A stretch of 16,912 nucleotides of DNA, from contig CAYNCU010000085.1 in NCBI GenBank assembly GCA_964395765.1, positions 1-16,912 on the forward strand, in the 5' to 3' direction. Of the stretch, positions 7,407 through 14,913 are shown piece after piece (position 1 is the first letter of the stretch; every line of letters begins with the position of its first letter). The notes under the pieces are model-generated. The model had not been told where the DNA came from. It searched no databases and worked only from the letters and a program-made list of their open reading frames with translations. The DNA is from DATDPY01 sp964395765 (lineage in GTDB: Bacteria > Bacteroidota > Bacteroidia > Cytophagales > Cyclobacteriaceae). The position numbers and the translations under genes are program-made.

Positions 7407-7901
7407 ATGATCAGAATATTGCCAGGCAAAACGGAAACCATTATCAGCGCGCTTAAGCCTGCTGAAGTAACAGGGGCCATGAATAAGGTGGTTGAACCCC
7501 TGGCAGGCAGGAAAAGCTATTACCGGTTCAAGGATCATTTTCTTTTTACAGGCCAAGTATGGTCAAATGGTTTTAATATAATTTCATGCAAGGAAGGGAA
7601 TGATTTCTTCGTCCCACGGATCACAGGGAATGTGGAAAATGCAGGATTGGGCTCTATCATTTATCTTCATTTCAGGTTGACTCCCCTGGCAAGAGCCTCG
7701 CTTATATTCTTTACGATCCTGAGCTTTTTTATTTTTATTTTCTTCCTAGCTTATAACAGGATGATTTTTATCGGTGAAATTTCAGTTGTAGTCGGAGTGC
7801 TCAATTTTATTCTGGCTTTGAAAAATTTCAGTAAAAGTGTCAGGAAAACAAAGGGTGAGATCCTCTGGATCCTGAACCTGAGGATGAAACTGATCAGCTA
7901 A
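7407..7901 (+). CDS. Two-TM membrane protein of unknown function
   Basis: The 164-residue protein has an N-terminal soluble part (1-95) with alternating beta-like segments (YYRFKDHFLFTGQVW, FNIISC, FFVPRITGNV, IIYLHFRLTP). A close pair of transmembrane helices follows at about 97-116 and 119-139, and a short basic tail (KSVRKTKGE). The pattern of a compact beta domain ending in G-I-Y-L-H-F-R-L-x-P just before the helices recalls small uncharacterised bacterial membrane proteins, but I cannot name the family. The ATG lies 2 bases after the recF stop, which suggests translational coupling with recF. gltX follows 49 bases later. No catalytic motif is visible, and the single cysteine (Cys61) has no partner. 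Confidence 0.8.
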   Translation: MIRILPGKTETIISALKPAEVTGAMNKVVEPLAGRKSYYRFKDHFLFTGQVWSNGFNIISCKEGNDFFVPRITGNVENAGLGSIIYLHFRLTPLARASLIFFTILSFFIFIFFLAYNRMIFIGEISVVVGVLNFILALKNFSKSVRKTKGEILWILNLRMKLIS

Positions 7902-7941
7902 CCGGGCAGGTTTACCGATTCATTGTATACTTTTGCCTATC

Positions 7942-7946
7942 AAGGA
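7942..7946 (+). promoter_or_regulatory. Ribosome site that fixes the gltX start
   Basis: AAGGA lies 4 bases before the ATG at 7951. It supports that ATG over the TTG at 7933, which would add six residues (initiator, PIKDI) not expected in the family. The Bacteroidota -7 like sequence TACTTTTG (7928-7935) lies just upstream, but it has no TTG partner about 20 bases further up. Confidence 0.6.
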
Positions 7947-7950
7947 TATT

Positions 7951-9489
7951 ATGAATAATCAACAGGTACGTGTGAGATTTGCCCCAAGCCCGACGGGGCC
8001 ATTACATATCGGTGGTGTCAGAACGGCATTGTATAATTATCTATTCGCCAGGAAAAATAATGGGAGCTTTATTATTCGCATTGAGGATACCGATCAATCC
8101 AGGTATGTAGCAGGAGCGGAGGAATACATAATAGAAGCATTAAAATGGCTGGGAATTGAAGCCGATGAAAGCCCGCAGAAAGGAGGGCCCTTTGGCCCGT
8201 ATCGTCAGTCGGAAAGAAAAGCTATTTATTTGAAATACGCGCAACAACTGGTTGATTCAGGTCACGCTTATTACGCGTTCGATACACCAGAAGAGCTTGA
8301 CCAGGCCAGAAAATTACATGCCTCCACAGGTTCCCCTTTTCAGTATAACCAGGCAACACGAACGAAGATGAAGAATTCCCTGAATATGCCTGAAAAGGAG
8401 GTGAAATCCTTACTTGAAATGGGAAGTCCGCATGTTATCAGAATCAAAATCCCGGCCAATGAAGAAATAAAATTCAGAGATGAAATCAGGGGCCTGGTAG
8501 AAGTTAATTCCTCCGATCTGGATGACAAGGTTATTTTGAAATCGGACGGTATGCCCACCTATCACCTGGCCTTTATGGTTGACGATCAGCTTATGAAAAT
8601 AAGCCACGTGATCCGCGGCGAAGAATGGCTTCCCAGCGCCCCGGTGCATATGTTATTGTATCAATACCTAGGATGGAAAGATACCATGCCGGTATTCGCC
8701 CATCTGCCGTTATTATTAAAACCGGAAGGTAATGGCAAGTTAAGTAAAAGAGATGCGGATAAAGGAGGTTTCCCGATTTTCCCGGTTGAATGGAATGACC
8801 CGGTTACAAGCGTTGTAAGTAAAGGGTTCCGGGAATATGGTTATTTACCGGCGGCAACAGTAAATTTTCTTGCCCTGCTGGGATGGAACCCCGGGACCGA
8901 ACAGGAATTATTTTCATTAAATGAACTCATTGAAAACTTTTCCATCGAAAAGGTAAATAAATCAGGTGCAAAATTCGATATTGAAAAAGCGAAATATTTC
9001 AACCAGCAATATATTCGTCAAACACCGGCAGAAGAATTCCTTCCGGCAGTACTGGGAAAATTCAGGGAGAACAAAATAAATCCCGACCCCGGTAAATTAA
9101 AAATCATCCTCGGTGAATTGAAAGAAAGGGTTACTTTCCCGGAAGAATTTTATGAAAAATCCATTTATTTTTTTAAGAAACCGGATGATGTTCCCTATGA
9201 ATTGATTTCAAAGAAATACAATTCCCAGGTGGCTGCCGCCCTGGAAGAGCTTGCCGGTCACCTGGAAAATAAAATTGAATTTATGTCTGCCGCAGAATTC
9301 AGGGATATCGTAACTTCAACCATGGAAAAAAATAAGATCAAAGCAGGGCAGGTTATGCAAATTATCCGGATTATGGTAACCGGAACTTCAACCGGTATTG
9401 ACCTTATGCAGACCCTTGAACTGATCGGACCGCTGGAGGTTTCAGAACGTATTAAGGCCGGGATAAGACAAATCGCCTTAAGAGAGTAA
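7951..9489 (+). CDS. gltX: Glutamyl-tRNA synthetase
   Basis: It attaches glutamate to tRNA-Glu, and in many bacteria also to tRNA-Gln for later amidation. The 512-residue cytoplasmic protein is a class I synthetase. Its HIGH-type motif is HIGG (19-22) within RFAPSPTGPLHIGGVRTA. RIEDTDQSR follows, then YRQSER, and the KMSKS-type loop is KLSKRD (263-268). The continuation DADKGGFPIFPVEW matches the form common in Bacteroidota enzymes. The C-terminal third is the helical anticodon-binding region. Length fits the bacterial GluRS family, whose members are about 470 to 510 residues. The ATG at 7951 is chosen because of the preceding AAGGA and because the family starts close to the VRVRFAPSPTG segment. 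A 66-residue gene follows 4 bases after the stop. Confidence 0.97.
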   Translation: MNNQQVRVRFAPSPTGPLHIGGVRTALYNYLFARKNNGSFIIRIEDTDQSRYVAGAEEYIIEALKWLGIEADESPQKGGPFGPYRQSERKAIYLKYAQQLVDSGHAYYAFDTPEELDQARKLHASTGSPFQYNQATRTKMKNSLNMPEKEVKSLLEMGSPHVIRIKIPANEEIKFRDEIRGLVEVNSSDLDDKVILKSDGMPTYHLAFMVDDQLMKISHVIRGEEWLPSAPVHMLLYQYLGWKDTMPVFAHLPLLLKPEGNGKLSKRDADKGGFPIFPVEWNDPVTSVVSKGFREYGYLPAATVNFLALLGWNPGTEQELFSLNELIENFSIEKVNKSGAKFDIEKAKYFNQQYIRQTPAEEFLPAVLGKFRENKINPDPGKLKIILGELKERVTFPEEFYEKSIYFFKKPDDVPYELISKKYNSQVAAALEELAGHLENKIEFMSAAEFRDIVTSTMEKNKIKAGQVMQIIRIMVTGTSTGIDLMQTLELIGPLEVSERIKAGIRQIALRE

Positions 9490-9493
9490 GAAA

Positions 9494-9694
9494 ATGGGCA
9501 AAAGCAAGAAAAAGAAAACGGGACAGAGCGGCAAATCGCATGGAAGCCATGACCTGGCCGGCTTTGAAATTAAAATAAATTCGCTGGGTGAGATCCAGTC
9601 CAATATTGATATTGACAATATCAATAAATTTCTAAATGAAAATCTCGCCGATAAAAAGCTGAAAAAAAAGAAAGGCAGGAAGAGCCGCTCCTGA
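9494..9694 (+). CDS. Small lysine-rich protein of unknown function
   Basis: The 66-residue product has very basic ends (GKSKKKKTG at the start, KKLKKKKGRKSRS at the end) around a short amphipathic middle (FEIKINSLGEIQSNIDIDNINKFLNENL). There is no signal peptide or membrane segment. Such a composition suits a protein that binds RNA, DNA or ribosomes, but that is inference. It begins 4 bases after the gltX stop and uses the same frame spacing as a typical operon member. Its first residues, M-G-K-S-K-K-K-K-T-G, resemble the start of the TPR protein at 4404-5108 (M-A-K-S-K-K-K-K-S-G); low-complexity lysine tails could explain that by chance. I do not recognise the family. Confidence 0.65.
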   Translation: MGKSKKKKTGQSGKSHGSHDLAGFEIKINSLGEIQSNIDIDNINKFLNENLADKKLKKKKGRKSRS

Positions 9695-9725
9695 AAAAAT
9701 CCGGATGGCGAGTATGATTTACCGG

Positions 9726-10706
9726 TTACGAAACAGGTTCCACTAATTTACGGATCTTAATCCATCGCTCTTCATTAATTTTAGCTCCTATTGTCTCAAC
9801 TACATTCGCTCCCAACAGCGATCCGATTTCACCACATTGTAAGAGGCTTTTTCCTTTTATTAATCCGTAAAGAAAACCGGCGGCATAAAGATCGCCTGCT
9901 CCGGTGGTGTCAATGCAATCCGCCTGCACCCCCTGAACCTTTATAGTCTGATCGTCCTTCATGATAATGGAGCCATGTTCTCCCAGTTTGACAACGGCAT
10001 ACCGACACAATTTTCCGATCTCCTTTAGCGCCAGACCCGGTTCCTCAATTTTTGTCAGTGCCCTGGCTTCCTGCTCATTTGCAAAAACCACATCTACATA
10101 TTTTTCCAGCAAAGAGATGATAAAATCACGGTTTTCCTCGACCAGGTTGTAACTGGCCATATCCATGGCGATTTTTAACTGATGATCTTTTGCCATCTTC
10201 AGGGCAGCGGTAATAAGATCCCGGTTATAGATCAGGTATCCTTCCGCCATAAGCCATTCATAATTTTTAAATATCCGGGATTCAAGATCAGCAGCACTCA
10301 TTTCGGTAGCCGCTCCCAGAAATGTTCCAAAGGTCCTTTCACCGTCAGGACTGACCAGCGTTATAGCACGGCCGGTGGTCGATTCCCCGTAAAGAAGATG
10401 GGGTGCAATATTTTTATCTTTTATATCCTTAAGGAATATTTTACCGATTTCATCTCTGCCGATCTTTCCTATATACCCGGAATGAATACCCAGGCTGGCG
10501 AGCCCGTTGATCGTATTGGAAACGGCGCCTCCCGAAGCTTTCTCGCTGATAAAATGCGAAGTTAATCCCAGTATTTCTTCAGCCTTTTGAGCATCGATCA
10601 TGGTCATACTTCCTTTCGGTAAAGAAACCTTATTAAGAAATTCCTCATCATCGATCCTGATGATGATATCAACCAAAGCATTTCCAATTCCTACTACTGA
10701 AGCCAT
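9726..10706 (-). CDS. PfkB-family sugar/nucleoside kinase, probably adenosine kinase
   Basis: It is a ribokinase-fold enzyme that phosphorylates a sugar or nucleoside with ATP. The 326-residue cytoplasmic protein has the N-terminal GIGNALVDI (6-14) typical of adenosine-kinase-like members. SGGAVSNTINGLASLG at 58-73 shapes the substrate pocket. The C-terminal PfkB signature DTTGAGDLYAAGFL lies at 266-279, with catalytic Asp272. The overall pattern matches proteins usually named adenosine kinase in Bacteroidota, but the exact substrate cannot be read from the sequence; ribokinase, fructokinase or inosine-guanosine kinase activity remains possible. It is the last gene of the OsmC-phosphodiesterase-PfkB run and converges with the small lysine-rich protein gene, leaving 31 bases with no clear terminator. 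Confidence 0.88.
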   Translation of the reverse strand: MASVVGIGNALVDIIIRIDDEEFLNKVSLPKGSMTMIDAQKAEEILGLTSHFISEKASGGAVSNTINGLASLGIHSGYIGKIGRDEIGKIFLKDIKDKNIAPHLLYGESTTGRAITLVSPDGERTFGTFLGAATEMSAADLESRIFKNYEWLMAEGYLIYNRDLITAALKMAKDHQLKIAMDMASYNLVEENRDFIISLLEKYVDVVFANEQEARALTKIEEPGLALKEIGKLCRYAVVKLGEHGSIIMKDDQTIKVQGVQADCIDTTGAGDLYAAGFLYGLIKGKSLLQCGEIGSLLGANVVETIGAKINEERWIKIRKLVEPVS

Positions 10707-10762
10707 TTTTGAAATTTAAGTTCAAATGATATAACAATGCTACTTACAATTTTTTATAATAT

Positions 10763-11686
10763 TTATTTTTTATCAGAGGTCGCCATGATCAGATCGGGGT
10801 AATCGGTAATTATTCCGTCAACTTTCATTTTAATAAGCTTGTTCATGTCTTCAACGTTATTAACCGACCATGGGACAACCCGGATCCGGTTAGCATGCAG
10901 CCAGGTTACTATTTTTGGTTTCAGGAGTTTATACTGCGGGCTGTATATGTCGGGTTTAAAGCCGAGCGACCTGATTTGGGTTTCCGGATTATTTTCATTT
11001 TCCACCAACAGGGACAACGTAACATCCGGATAGGTTTTATGGAAATATTTTAAAACCCGTTGATCAAATGACTGGATGATTACTCTTTTCAAGGGTATAA
11101 AATCATCGACTACCCTGTAAACAAGATCGCAGAATTCGTTTACAGGGGGCTGGAAAACATCATCCCAGTCAGGCTGGCTTTTAATTTCGATGTTATAATA
11201 AATTTCATTCCGGTTATAATCTTTGCAATATTTTTCTGCCATTCTGAAAACATCGGAAAGGAGGGGTTTTGAAGCGGCAATTTTTTCCTGTCGGGGAAAC
11301 AATGGATTACCTTTTGATCCGCAATCAAATTCCGAAAGTTCATCGTAAGTCATCCGGTAAATATTATACTGGCCGGCAGAATCCGGAGTAATATCATTAC
11401 CCGCGGAATCAAGACAGATAGAGGAAGAAACCCAAGGATCATGGGAAACCACCACTTTATTATCTTTTGTGATTACAACATCCATTTCCAGGGTCTTCAC
11501 GCCAAGGGCCAGGGCTTTATGGAATGCCGGCAGCGTATTTTCAGGCATAAGCCCCCGGGTTCCGCGGTGCCCTTCCCAGTCGAAATTTTGTGCGTACGAT
11601 ACCAGGGGCAAGGTGGTTAAAATTATTAGCTGAATTCGATTTATATATCTTAAAATTTCTCTGTAAAAGTATTCAGACGAGCTCAA
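10763..11686 (-). CDS. Secreted glycerophosphodiester phosphodiesterase
   Basis: It hydrolyses glycerophosphodiesters, such as glycerophosphocholine, to glycerol-3-phosphate and an alcohol, and probably acts in the periplasm. The 307-residue protein has a signal peptide: INRIQLIILTTLPLVSYAQ, with likely cleavage after Ala32. The GDPD active site is complete: GHRGTRG (His40-Arg41), PENT, LEMDV (Glu67, Asp69), SHDP (His82) and IEIKSQ (Glu167). The C-terminal VDGIITDYPD closes the TIM barrel. The start is a TTG at 11686. No ATG lies between it and the signal peptide core, and GGAAAG lies a few bases upstream, so TTG is the best call. It sits 36 bases after OsmC and 56 bases before the PfkB gene, all on the minus strand. 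Confidence 0.92.
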   Translation of the reverse strand: MSSSEYFYREILRYINRIQLIILTTLPLVSYAQNFDWEGHRGTRGLMPENTLPAFHKALALGVKTLEMDVVITKDNKVVVSHDPWVSSSICLDSAGNDITPDSAGQYNIYRMTYDELSEFDCGSKGNPLFPRQEKIAASKPLLSDVFRMAEKYCKDYNRNEIYYNIEIKSQPDWDDVFQPPVNEFCDLVYRVVDDFIPLKRVIIQSFDQRVLKYFHKTYPDVTLSLLVENENNPETQIRSLGFKPDIYSPQYKLLKPKIVTWLHANRIRVVPWSVNNVEDMNKLIKMKVDGIITDYPDLIMATSDKK

Positions 11687-11722
11687 TTCTCTTTCCGGGT
11701 TTTAGAATTTATTTTATCAATA

Positions 11723-12232
11723 TTAATCCGGTTTGTCGACATTAAGTACAATTTCCGGAGAAGAACGGAGCGTTTGATAAACCACGCAGTATCGTTCGGT
11801 CAGGCGCATCAAGGTTGCAAGTTGTTCCCGGGATGCATGGGTATCCAGGTCAAAGAATAACCTTATTTTCTGAAATCCAACCGGAACTTCTTTGGACACG
11901 CCCAGCGTACCCCGGAAATCGATATCTCCTTCTGCCCGGACGATCCCGGATTTTATTTCAATATTCATTGATGTGGCTACGGCATTGAGTGTTACGCCGG
12001 CGCAGGCAGCCAGCGCTTCCAGCAACATATCCCCGGAACATGCAAATGATCCGTCACCCCCGGTGGCTGGATGTAAACCGGCTTCCGCAAGCGCCTTGCC
12101 GGTTTCAACTTTACAGGAAACGTTTTCTCCCAATCGGCCTTGCGCATGAAGGGTAATCATGGCACTGGCAGCATGCGTTTTATATTGTTGCTTTAAAGGG
12201 GCCTGCAGCGTACGTAATTCCTCGGATTTCAT
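11723..12232 (-). CDS. OsmC/Ohr family protein
   Basis: OsmC-family proteins are small cytoplasmic thiol peroxidases that reduce organic hydroperoxides. The 169-residue protein carries two conserved family cysteines: Cys77 in LEALAACAGVTLNAVA, and Cys149 in TERYCVVYQTL. The arrangement GDGSFACSGDMLLEALAAC resembles the broad OsmC family more than Ohr in the strict sense, so organic peroxide activity is likely but not certain. Cys40 and Cys65 are additional. There is no signal peptide. Its bases look richer in G and C than the neighbouring genes (runs such as CCGGCGCAGGCAGCCAGCG), which may mean a different history; I did not compute this. It is the first gene of a minus-strand run that continues with the phosphodiesterase. 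Confidence 0.9.
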   Translation of the reverse strand: MKSEELRTLQAPLKQQYKTHAASAMITLHAQGRLGENVSCKVETGKALAEAGLHPATGGDGSFACSGDMLLEALAACAGVTLNAVATSMNIEIKSGIVRAEGDIDFRGTLGVSKEVPVGFQKIRLFFDLDTHASREQLATLMRLTERYCVVYQTLRSSPEIVLNVDKPD

Positions 12233-12420
12233 AAATTATATTTTATCTATCGGTTAAAGCCGGTAATACTATTCCGGTTTTTGCTGAAATCCGAATATAG
12301 AAATCTATTCATATTAAATAAAAAAATCCGTGACTTAAATTGCCACGGATTGAAATGCTTCCTTATTGAAATGTACCCGGTGATAGGGCAAAGGTGCCGG
12401 GAAACTTCAGGAAGTAATGG
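12233..12420. other. Intergenic region between OsmC and DUF6515-like genes
   Basis: It is 188 bases between two minus-strand genes. It contains the terminator of the upstream gene (12319-12351) and must hold any separate OsmC promoter. I see no exact TAnnTTTG element on the minus strand. Nothing else is evident. Confidence 0.5.
12319..12351 (-). terminator. Rho-independent terminator after the DUF6515-like gene
   Basis: On the minus strand AATCCGTG (12351-12344) pairs perfectly with CACGGATT (12332-12325) around an 11-base loop. A run of T follows, from a stretch of A at 12320-12326 on the plus strand. It lies about 70 bases after the stop at 12421 and is the clearest intrinsic terminator in the window. 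It separates that gene from OsmC. Confidence 0.8.
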
Positions 12421-13131
12421 CTAGAAATTAATGTTCATTGAAAAGTATATCCCGGATTCCGGCGGTACTACCCTGTAACCCAGCGGAGTATATTCAAGAT
12501 ATATATTACCATACCGGTAATAGATAAGTCCGTTCCACATTACTTCCCGGAAGCCTATCGGCAGGTAAGAGAAAATTACGCCACCTGGAAAATCAACCAG
12601 GTAATAACCCCTGAAAGGGTCATAGCGGTAAAACCTGTTATTGTAGAAATAATAGTCACCATGATCATGTCTGAATACAACCGCATGAGTCGAGTATTTC
12701 CAGGGTGCAGGATAATTCCATCCATTATAGGTTTTGGGATGAGAATAATAAACCCTATGTCCATTTCCGTTCCACGAACCGGCATAACTGTTATGGCTAT
12801 GATTCCAGGAATGATCGTTGGATTTGTATTCCGAATGTCCTTTATTATTCTGGTTATAGGCATTGTTATTATTAGCCGGCTTCGGATCATTCTTCCTATT
12901 CTGTTGTAAATTCCGGCTGCTTTGTACTGTAACCGGTTTGCGGCTTTCCACGATCGTACGCTCCTGGCGGGTATTATTTACATTCCGGTTCACTGAAGCG
13001 GTTCCGCGGGAATAAGTTGTTTTCCCTTGATTATTCGAATTTCTACTTTGACCGAAGGATGATATTGAAATCATCACGATCATTGTTGTCAGAAATAAAT
13101 TAGAAGTTATATGTAAAATTTTAGTTTTCAT
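12421..13131 (-). CDS. Secreted Tyr/Asn-rich protein, DUF6515-like
   Basis: From the ATG at 13131 the product has 236 residues. It has a signal peptide (MKTKILHITS...VMISISSFGQ, cleavage near Gly27). A long low-complexity linker rich in Asn, Gln, Ser, Arg and His follows, and then a C-terminal third full of Tyr and Gly (YYFYNNRFYRYDPFRGYYLVDFPGG, PIGFREVMWNGLIYYRYGNIYLEYTPLGYRVVPP). This tandem tyrosine-rich pattern is what DUF6515 proteins of Bacteroidota look like, and I assign it by that resemblance. Function is unknown; a surface or envelope role is likely from secretion and composition. An upstream ATG at 13164 would add 11 residues (MKNVKPLKFEA) before the signal peptide; the shorter form gives a more normal signal. 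A strong terminator follows the gene. Confidence 0.75.
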   Translation of the reverse strand: MKTKILHITSNLFLTTMIVMISISSFGQSRNSNNQGKTTYSRGTASVNRNVNNTRQERTIVESRKPVTVQSSRNLQQNRKNDPKPANNNNAYNQNNKGHSEYKSNDHSWNHSHNSYAGSWNGNGHRVYYSHPKTYNGWNYPAPWKYSTHAVVFRHDHGDYYFYNNRFYRYDPFRGYYLVDFPGGVIFSYLPIGFREVMWNGLIYYRYGNIYLEYTPLGYRVVPPESGIYFSMNINF

Positions 13132-13164
13132 GGCTTCAAATTTTAAAGGTTTAACATTTTTCAT

Positions 13165-13469
13165 TTAAGGCGCTAATAATAATATTTATCAATTCCATCG
13201 GTAGAAGTACAAAGCGCATGCCAATTTAAATATATTGGTGATAATCAGATATTTATACAAAAAAGGAAGAGATTTTCAGAAGCGGTTTAATGAAAAATGT
13301 TAAAAAGAAAGGCACGTTTTCTCCTCTCGTAATTCTTTAACCCTCCTTCGCGTTCCGCTACGGCCGATGAGAAGGTTACGGTTTAATTCCCAGGAGCTCT
13401 GCTCCGGAAATCCGGGTCCTGGGCTTGCCCCGGGGTTACATACCCTTTATTACAAAACGATTGATCTTA
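13165..13469. other. Intergenic region with a GC-rich structured segment
   Basis: These 305 bases lie between the DUF6515-like gene and the DUF2807 lipoprotein gene, both on the minus strand. The part near 13165-13310 is AT-rich and would hold the promoter of the DUF6515-like gene. The part from about 13318 to 13440 is GC-rich and folded (annotated separately). No intact gene is visible in either half. Confidence 0.6.
13318..13440. repeat. GC-rich palindromic intergenic element, possible dispersed repeat
   Basis: This stretch is far richer in G and C than its surroundings and packed with dyads. CCCAGGA (about 13398-13404) pairs with TCCTGGG (about 13426-13432). Inside are GGAGC-TCT-GCTCC and CCGGA-AA-TCCGG. 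CCCCGGGG follows just after, and CCTTC pairs with GAAGG to the left (about 13343-13373). Read on the minus strand it gives fragments such as SSAVAEREGGLKNYERR without a start, so it is not an intact gene. The pattern fits a palindromic dispersed repeat or a remnant of a small mobile element. A structured RNA or the 3' structure of the lipoprotein message are alternatives. Copy number elsewhere is not visible from here, so the repeat label is inference. Confidence 0.45.
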
Positions 13470-14195
13470 TCAGCGACTGCTTACCTTGCCGCTGCCGGTC
13501 ACCGTAACTTTTAAAGACGGGTTCCCCATATATATTATATTACCACTTCCCACTATAGTGGCATCAAGCGTATTCAAAACATTCAAATAGGTATTGCCGC
13601 TTCCGGTAATTATGCACCTGGCTTTCTTTGAAGTAAGTTCATAACAATTGATTTCCCCGGAACCGATAATATTGGTTTCCAGGTTGTCTGCTAAGCCAGT
13701 AGCATTTATTTTACCGGATCCATCAATGGAAATTGACAGAGAGGTTGTTTCAAAATCTTCTATTGTCTCAATTTGACCGCTTCCGTTGATTGCCATTGAC
13801 CCAAAATCATTAAATCCCGATAAAATATGAATATTACCACTGCCATTGATAACAGTCCCCTGAAGTGAAGGCATTGATATCTTTACTACGGCCACTGAAT
13901 TTCTAATATTGATATCCTGCGGAGAATAACGGATTATAAGCGTTTTTCCCTTCAGCATTGTTTCAATATGAGGTAAAAGATTTTCGTGATCACTGATCTC
14001 GAAGTGATATAAACTGTCGCCGGAAATTTCCACATCGGCTGATATATCCAGTTCAACACTGGCAAAATCAGTCAGATCTCTTTGCTCAGAGATAACAGCC
14101 CCGGACCCATGAATGGCTACCCTTTCATCCCGGCAACAACTGGAAATGAGAAAAAATGCCATTAATGGTGCAATAAAGAACATTTTGAGAGTCAT
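13470..14195 (-). CDS. DUF2807 (GIN domain) lipoprotein with eight GSG turns
   Basis: The 241-residue protein starts with a lipoprotein signal peptide: hydrophobic MFFIAPLMAFF, then the lipobox ISSC with Cys20, followed by a second Cys. The rest matches the GIN or DUF2807 head domain, common in Bacteroidota, which is thought to form a right-handed beta-helix. Eight GSG turns are visible: HGSGAV, NGSGNI, NGSGQI, DGSGKI, IGSGEI, TGSGNT, VGSGNI and TGSGKV. From the second onward they recur about every 18 to 25 residues. No enzyme motif is present; an envelope or adhesion role is assumed for the family but not shown. The gene stands alone, with 169 bases to the next gene upstream. The stop is followed directly by the GC-rich intergenic element. 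Confidence 0.9.
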   Translation of the reverse strand: MTLKMFFIAPLMAFFLISSCCRDERVAIHGSGAVISEQRDLTDFASVELDISADVEISGDSLYHFEISDHENLLPHIETMLKGKTLIIRYSPQDINIRNSVAVVKISMPSLQGTVINGSGNIHILSGFNDFGSMAINGSGQIETIEDFETTSLSISIDGSGKINATGLADNLETNIIGSGEINCYELTSKKARCIITGSGNTYLNVLNTLDATIVGSGNIIYMGNPSLKVTVTGSGKVSSR

Positions 14196-14364
14196 AATAA
14201 AAAATTATTGGTTGTTGAATTTATTTTATGTTTAAAAAATGAGACGATTTACTAAAAAATGGAATGGATGAATAAATAATATTACGGAAATCGATACGGC
14301 GAAGTTTCACCGGGCGGCCGGGTATTTTAGGAGAAAGATTGAAGAATTAATAATAATTATGAGC

Positions 14365-14835
14365 TCAAATGCTTCTTTTCATTACGAGATTACATCTGGG
14401 TGAGGTAGCTTGATTGACTTCAATTTTTCTAAAGCCGAATTGTTCATATAAATGAATGGCCGCGGTCATTCCGGTATTGGTTTCCAGTGTAATTTCCTGA
14501 AAATTCATATTCGCCGCTTTTTGAAGGATATTTGCCATAAGTATTTTACCAAGGCCTTTTCCTCTGAAATCCCTGGCCAGGTACATTTTTCTCAATACAC
14601 ATTCATTCTTGTCAATCCGGAATAAAGCAACCGTCCCAATAATATTACCGTCATTATTTTCAACGACCATAAATATTCCGCCGTTATTATCGTATGATTT
14701 TTCGATATCAATGATATCACTGTCAGAGGTTGAGGAATCATAAGCAAGGTCGAATTCCGGAAGGATTTTTTTAACCAGACGGGTTATGGAGGGGATATCA
14801 CTATTGGTTGCCTTTCTTAAAGTTATATCCACCAT
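14365..14835 (-). CDS. GNAT family N-acetyltransferase
   Basis: It transfers an acetyl group from acetyl-CoA to an unknown amine. The 156-residue protein has the GNAT fold from its first strand (ITLRKATNSDIPSI). Motif A, RDFRGKGLGKIL (88-99), contains the R-G-K-G-L-G pyrophosphate loop that binds CoA. The C-terminal motif B region is LETNTGMTAAIHLYEQFGFRKI (117-138), a form also seen in GNAT domains fused to MarR regulators and in small amino-acid or antibiotic acetyltransferases. There is no membrane segment. Substrate cannot be read from the sequence. It is on the same strand as the cupin gene upstream, with a 78-base gap that shows no obvious terminator or promoter, so it may be the last gene of that run. 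Confidence 0.9.
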   Translation of the reverse strand: MVDITLRKATNSDIPSITRLVKKILPEFDLAYDSSTSDSDIIDIEKSYDNNGGIFMVVENNDGNIIGTVALFRIDKNECVLRKMYLARDFRGKGLGKILMANILQKAANMNFQEITLETNTGMTAAIHLYEQFGFRKIEVNQATSPRCNLVMKRSI

Positions 14836-14913
14836 AGGAATTTTTTAATTCATGAAGCTTGTTTATGATCAGAACCAAATGAATAATGCGATATAAATTA
14901 TAAGAAGAAAAAA

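Noticed and set aside
7928..7935. TACTTTTG as a Bacteroidota -7 promoter element for gltX
   Set aside because: The box matches TAnnTTTG exactly, but no TTG lies about 20 bases upstream and transcription would begin on top of the ribosome site, so I do not annotate it as a promoter.
10708..10726. TTTGAA/TTCAAA dyad upstream of the PfkB gene
   Set aside because: A six-base AT-rich dyad with a 7-base spacer is expected by chance in such sequence.
12576..12909. Ile/Met-rich frames on both strands within the DUF6515-like gene
   Set aside because: They arise from the low-complexity codons of the secreted protein and have no independent start signal or family resemblance.
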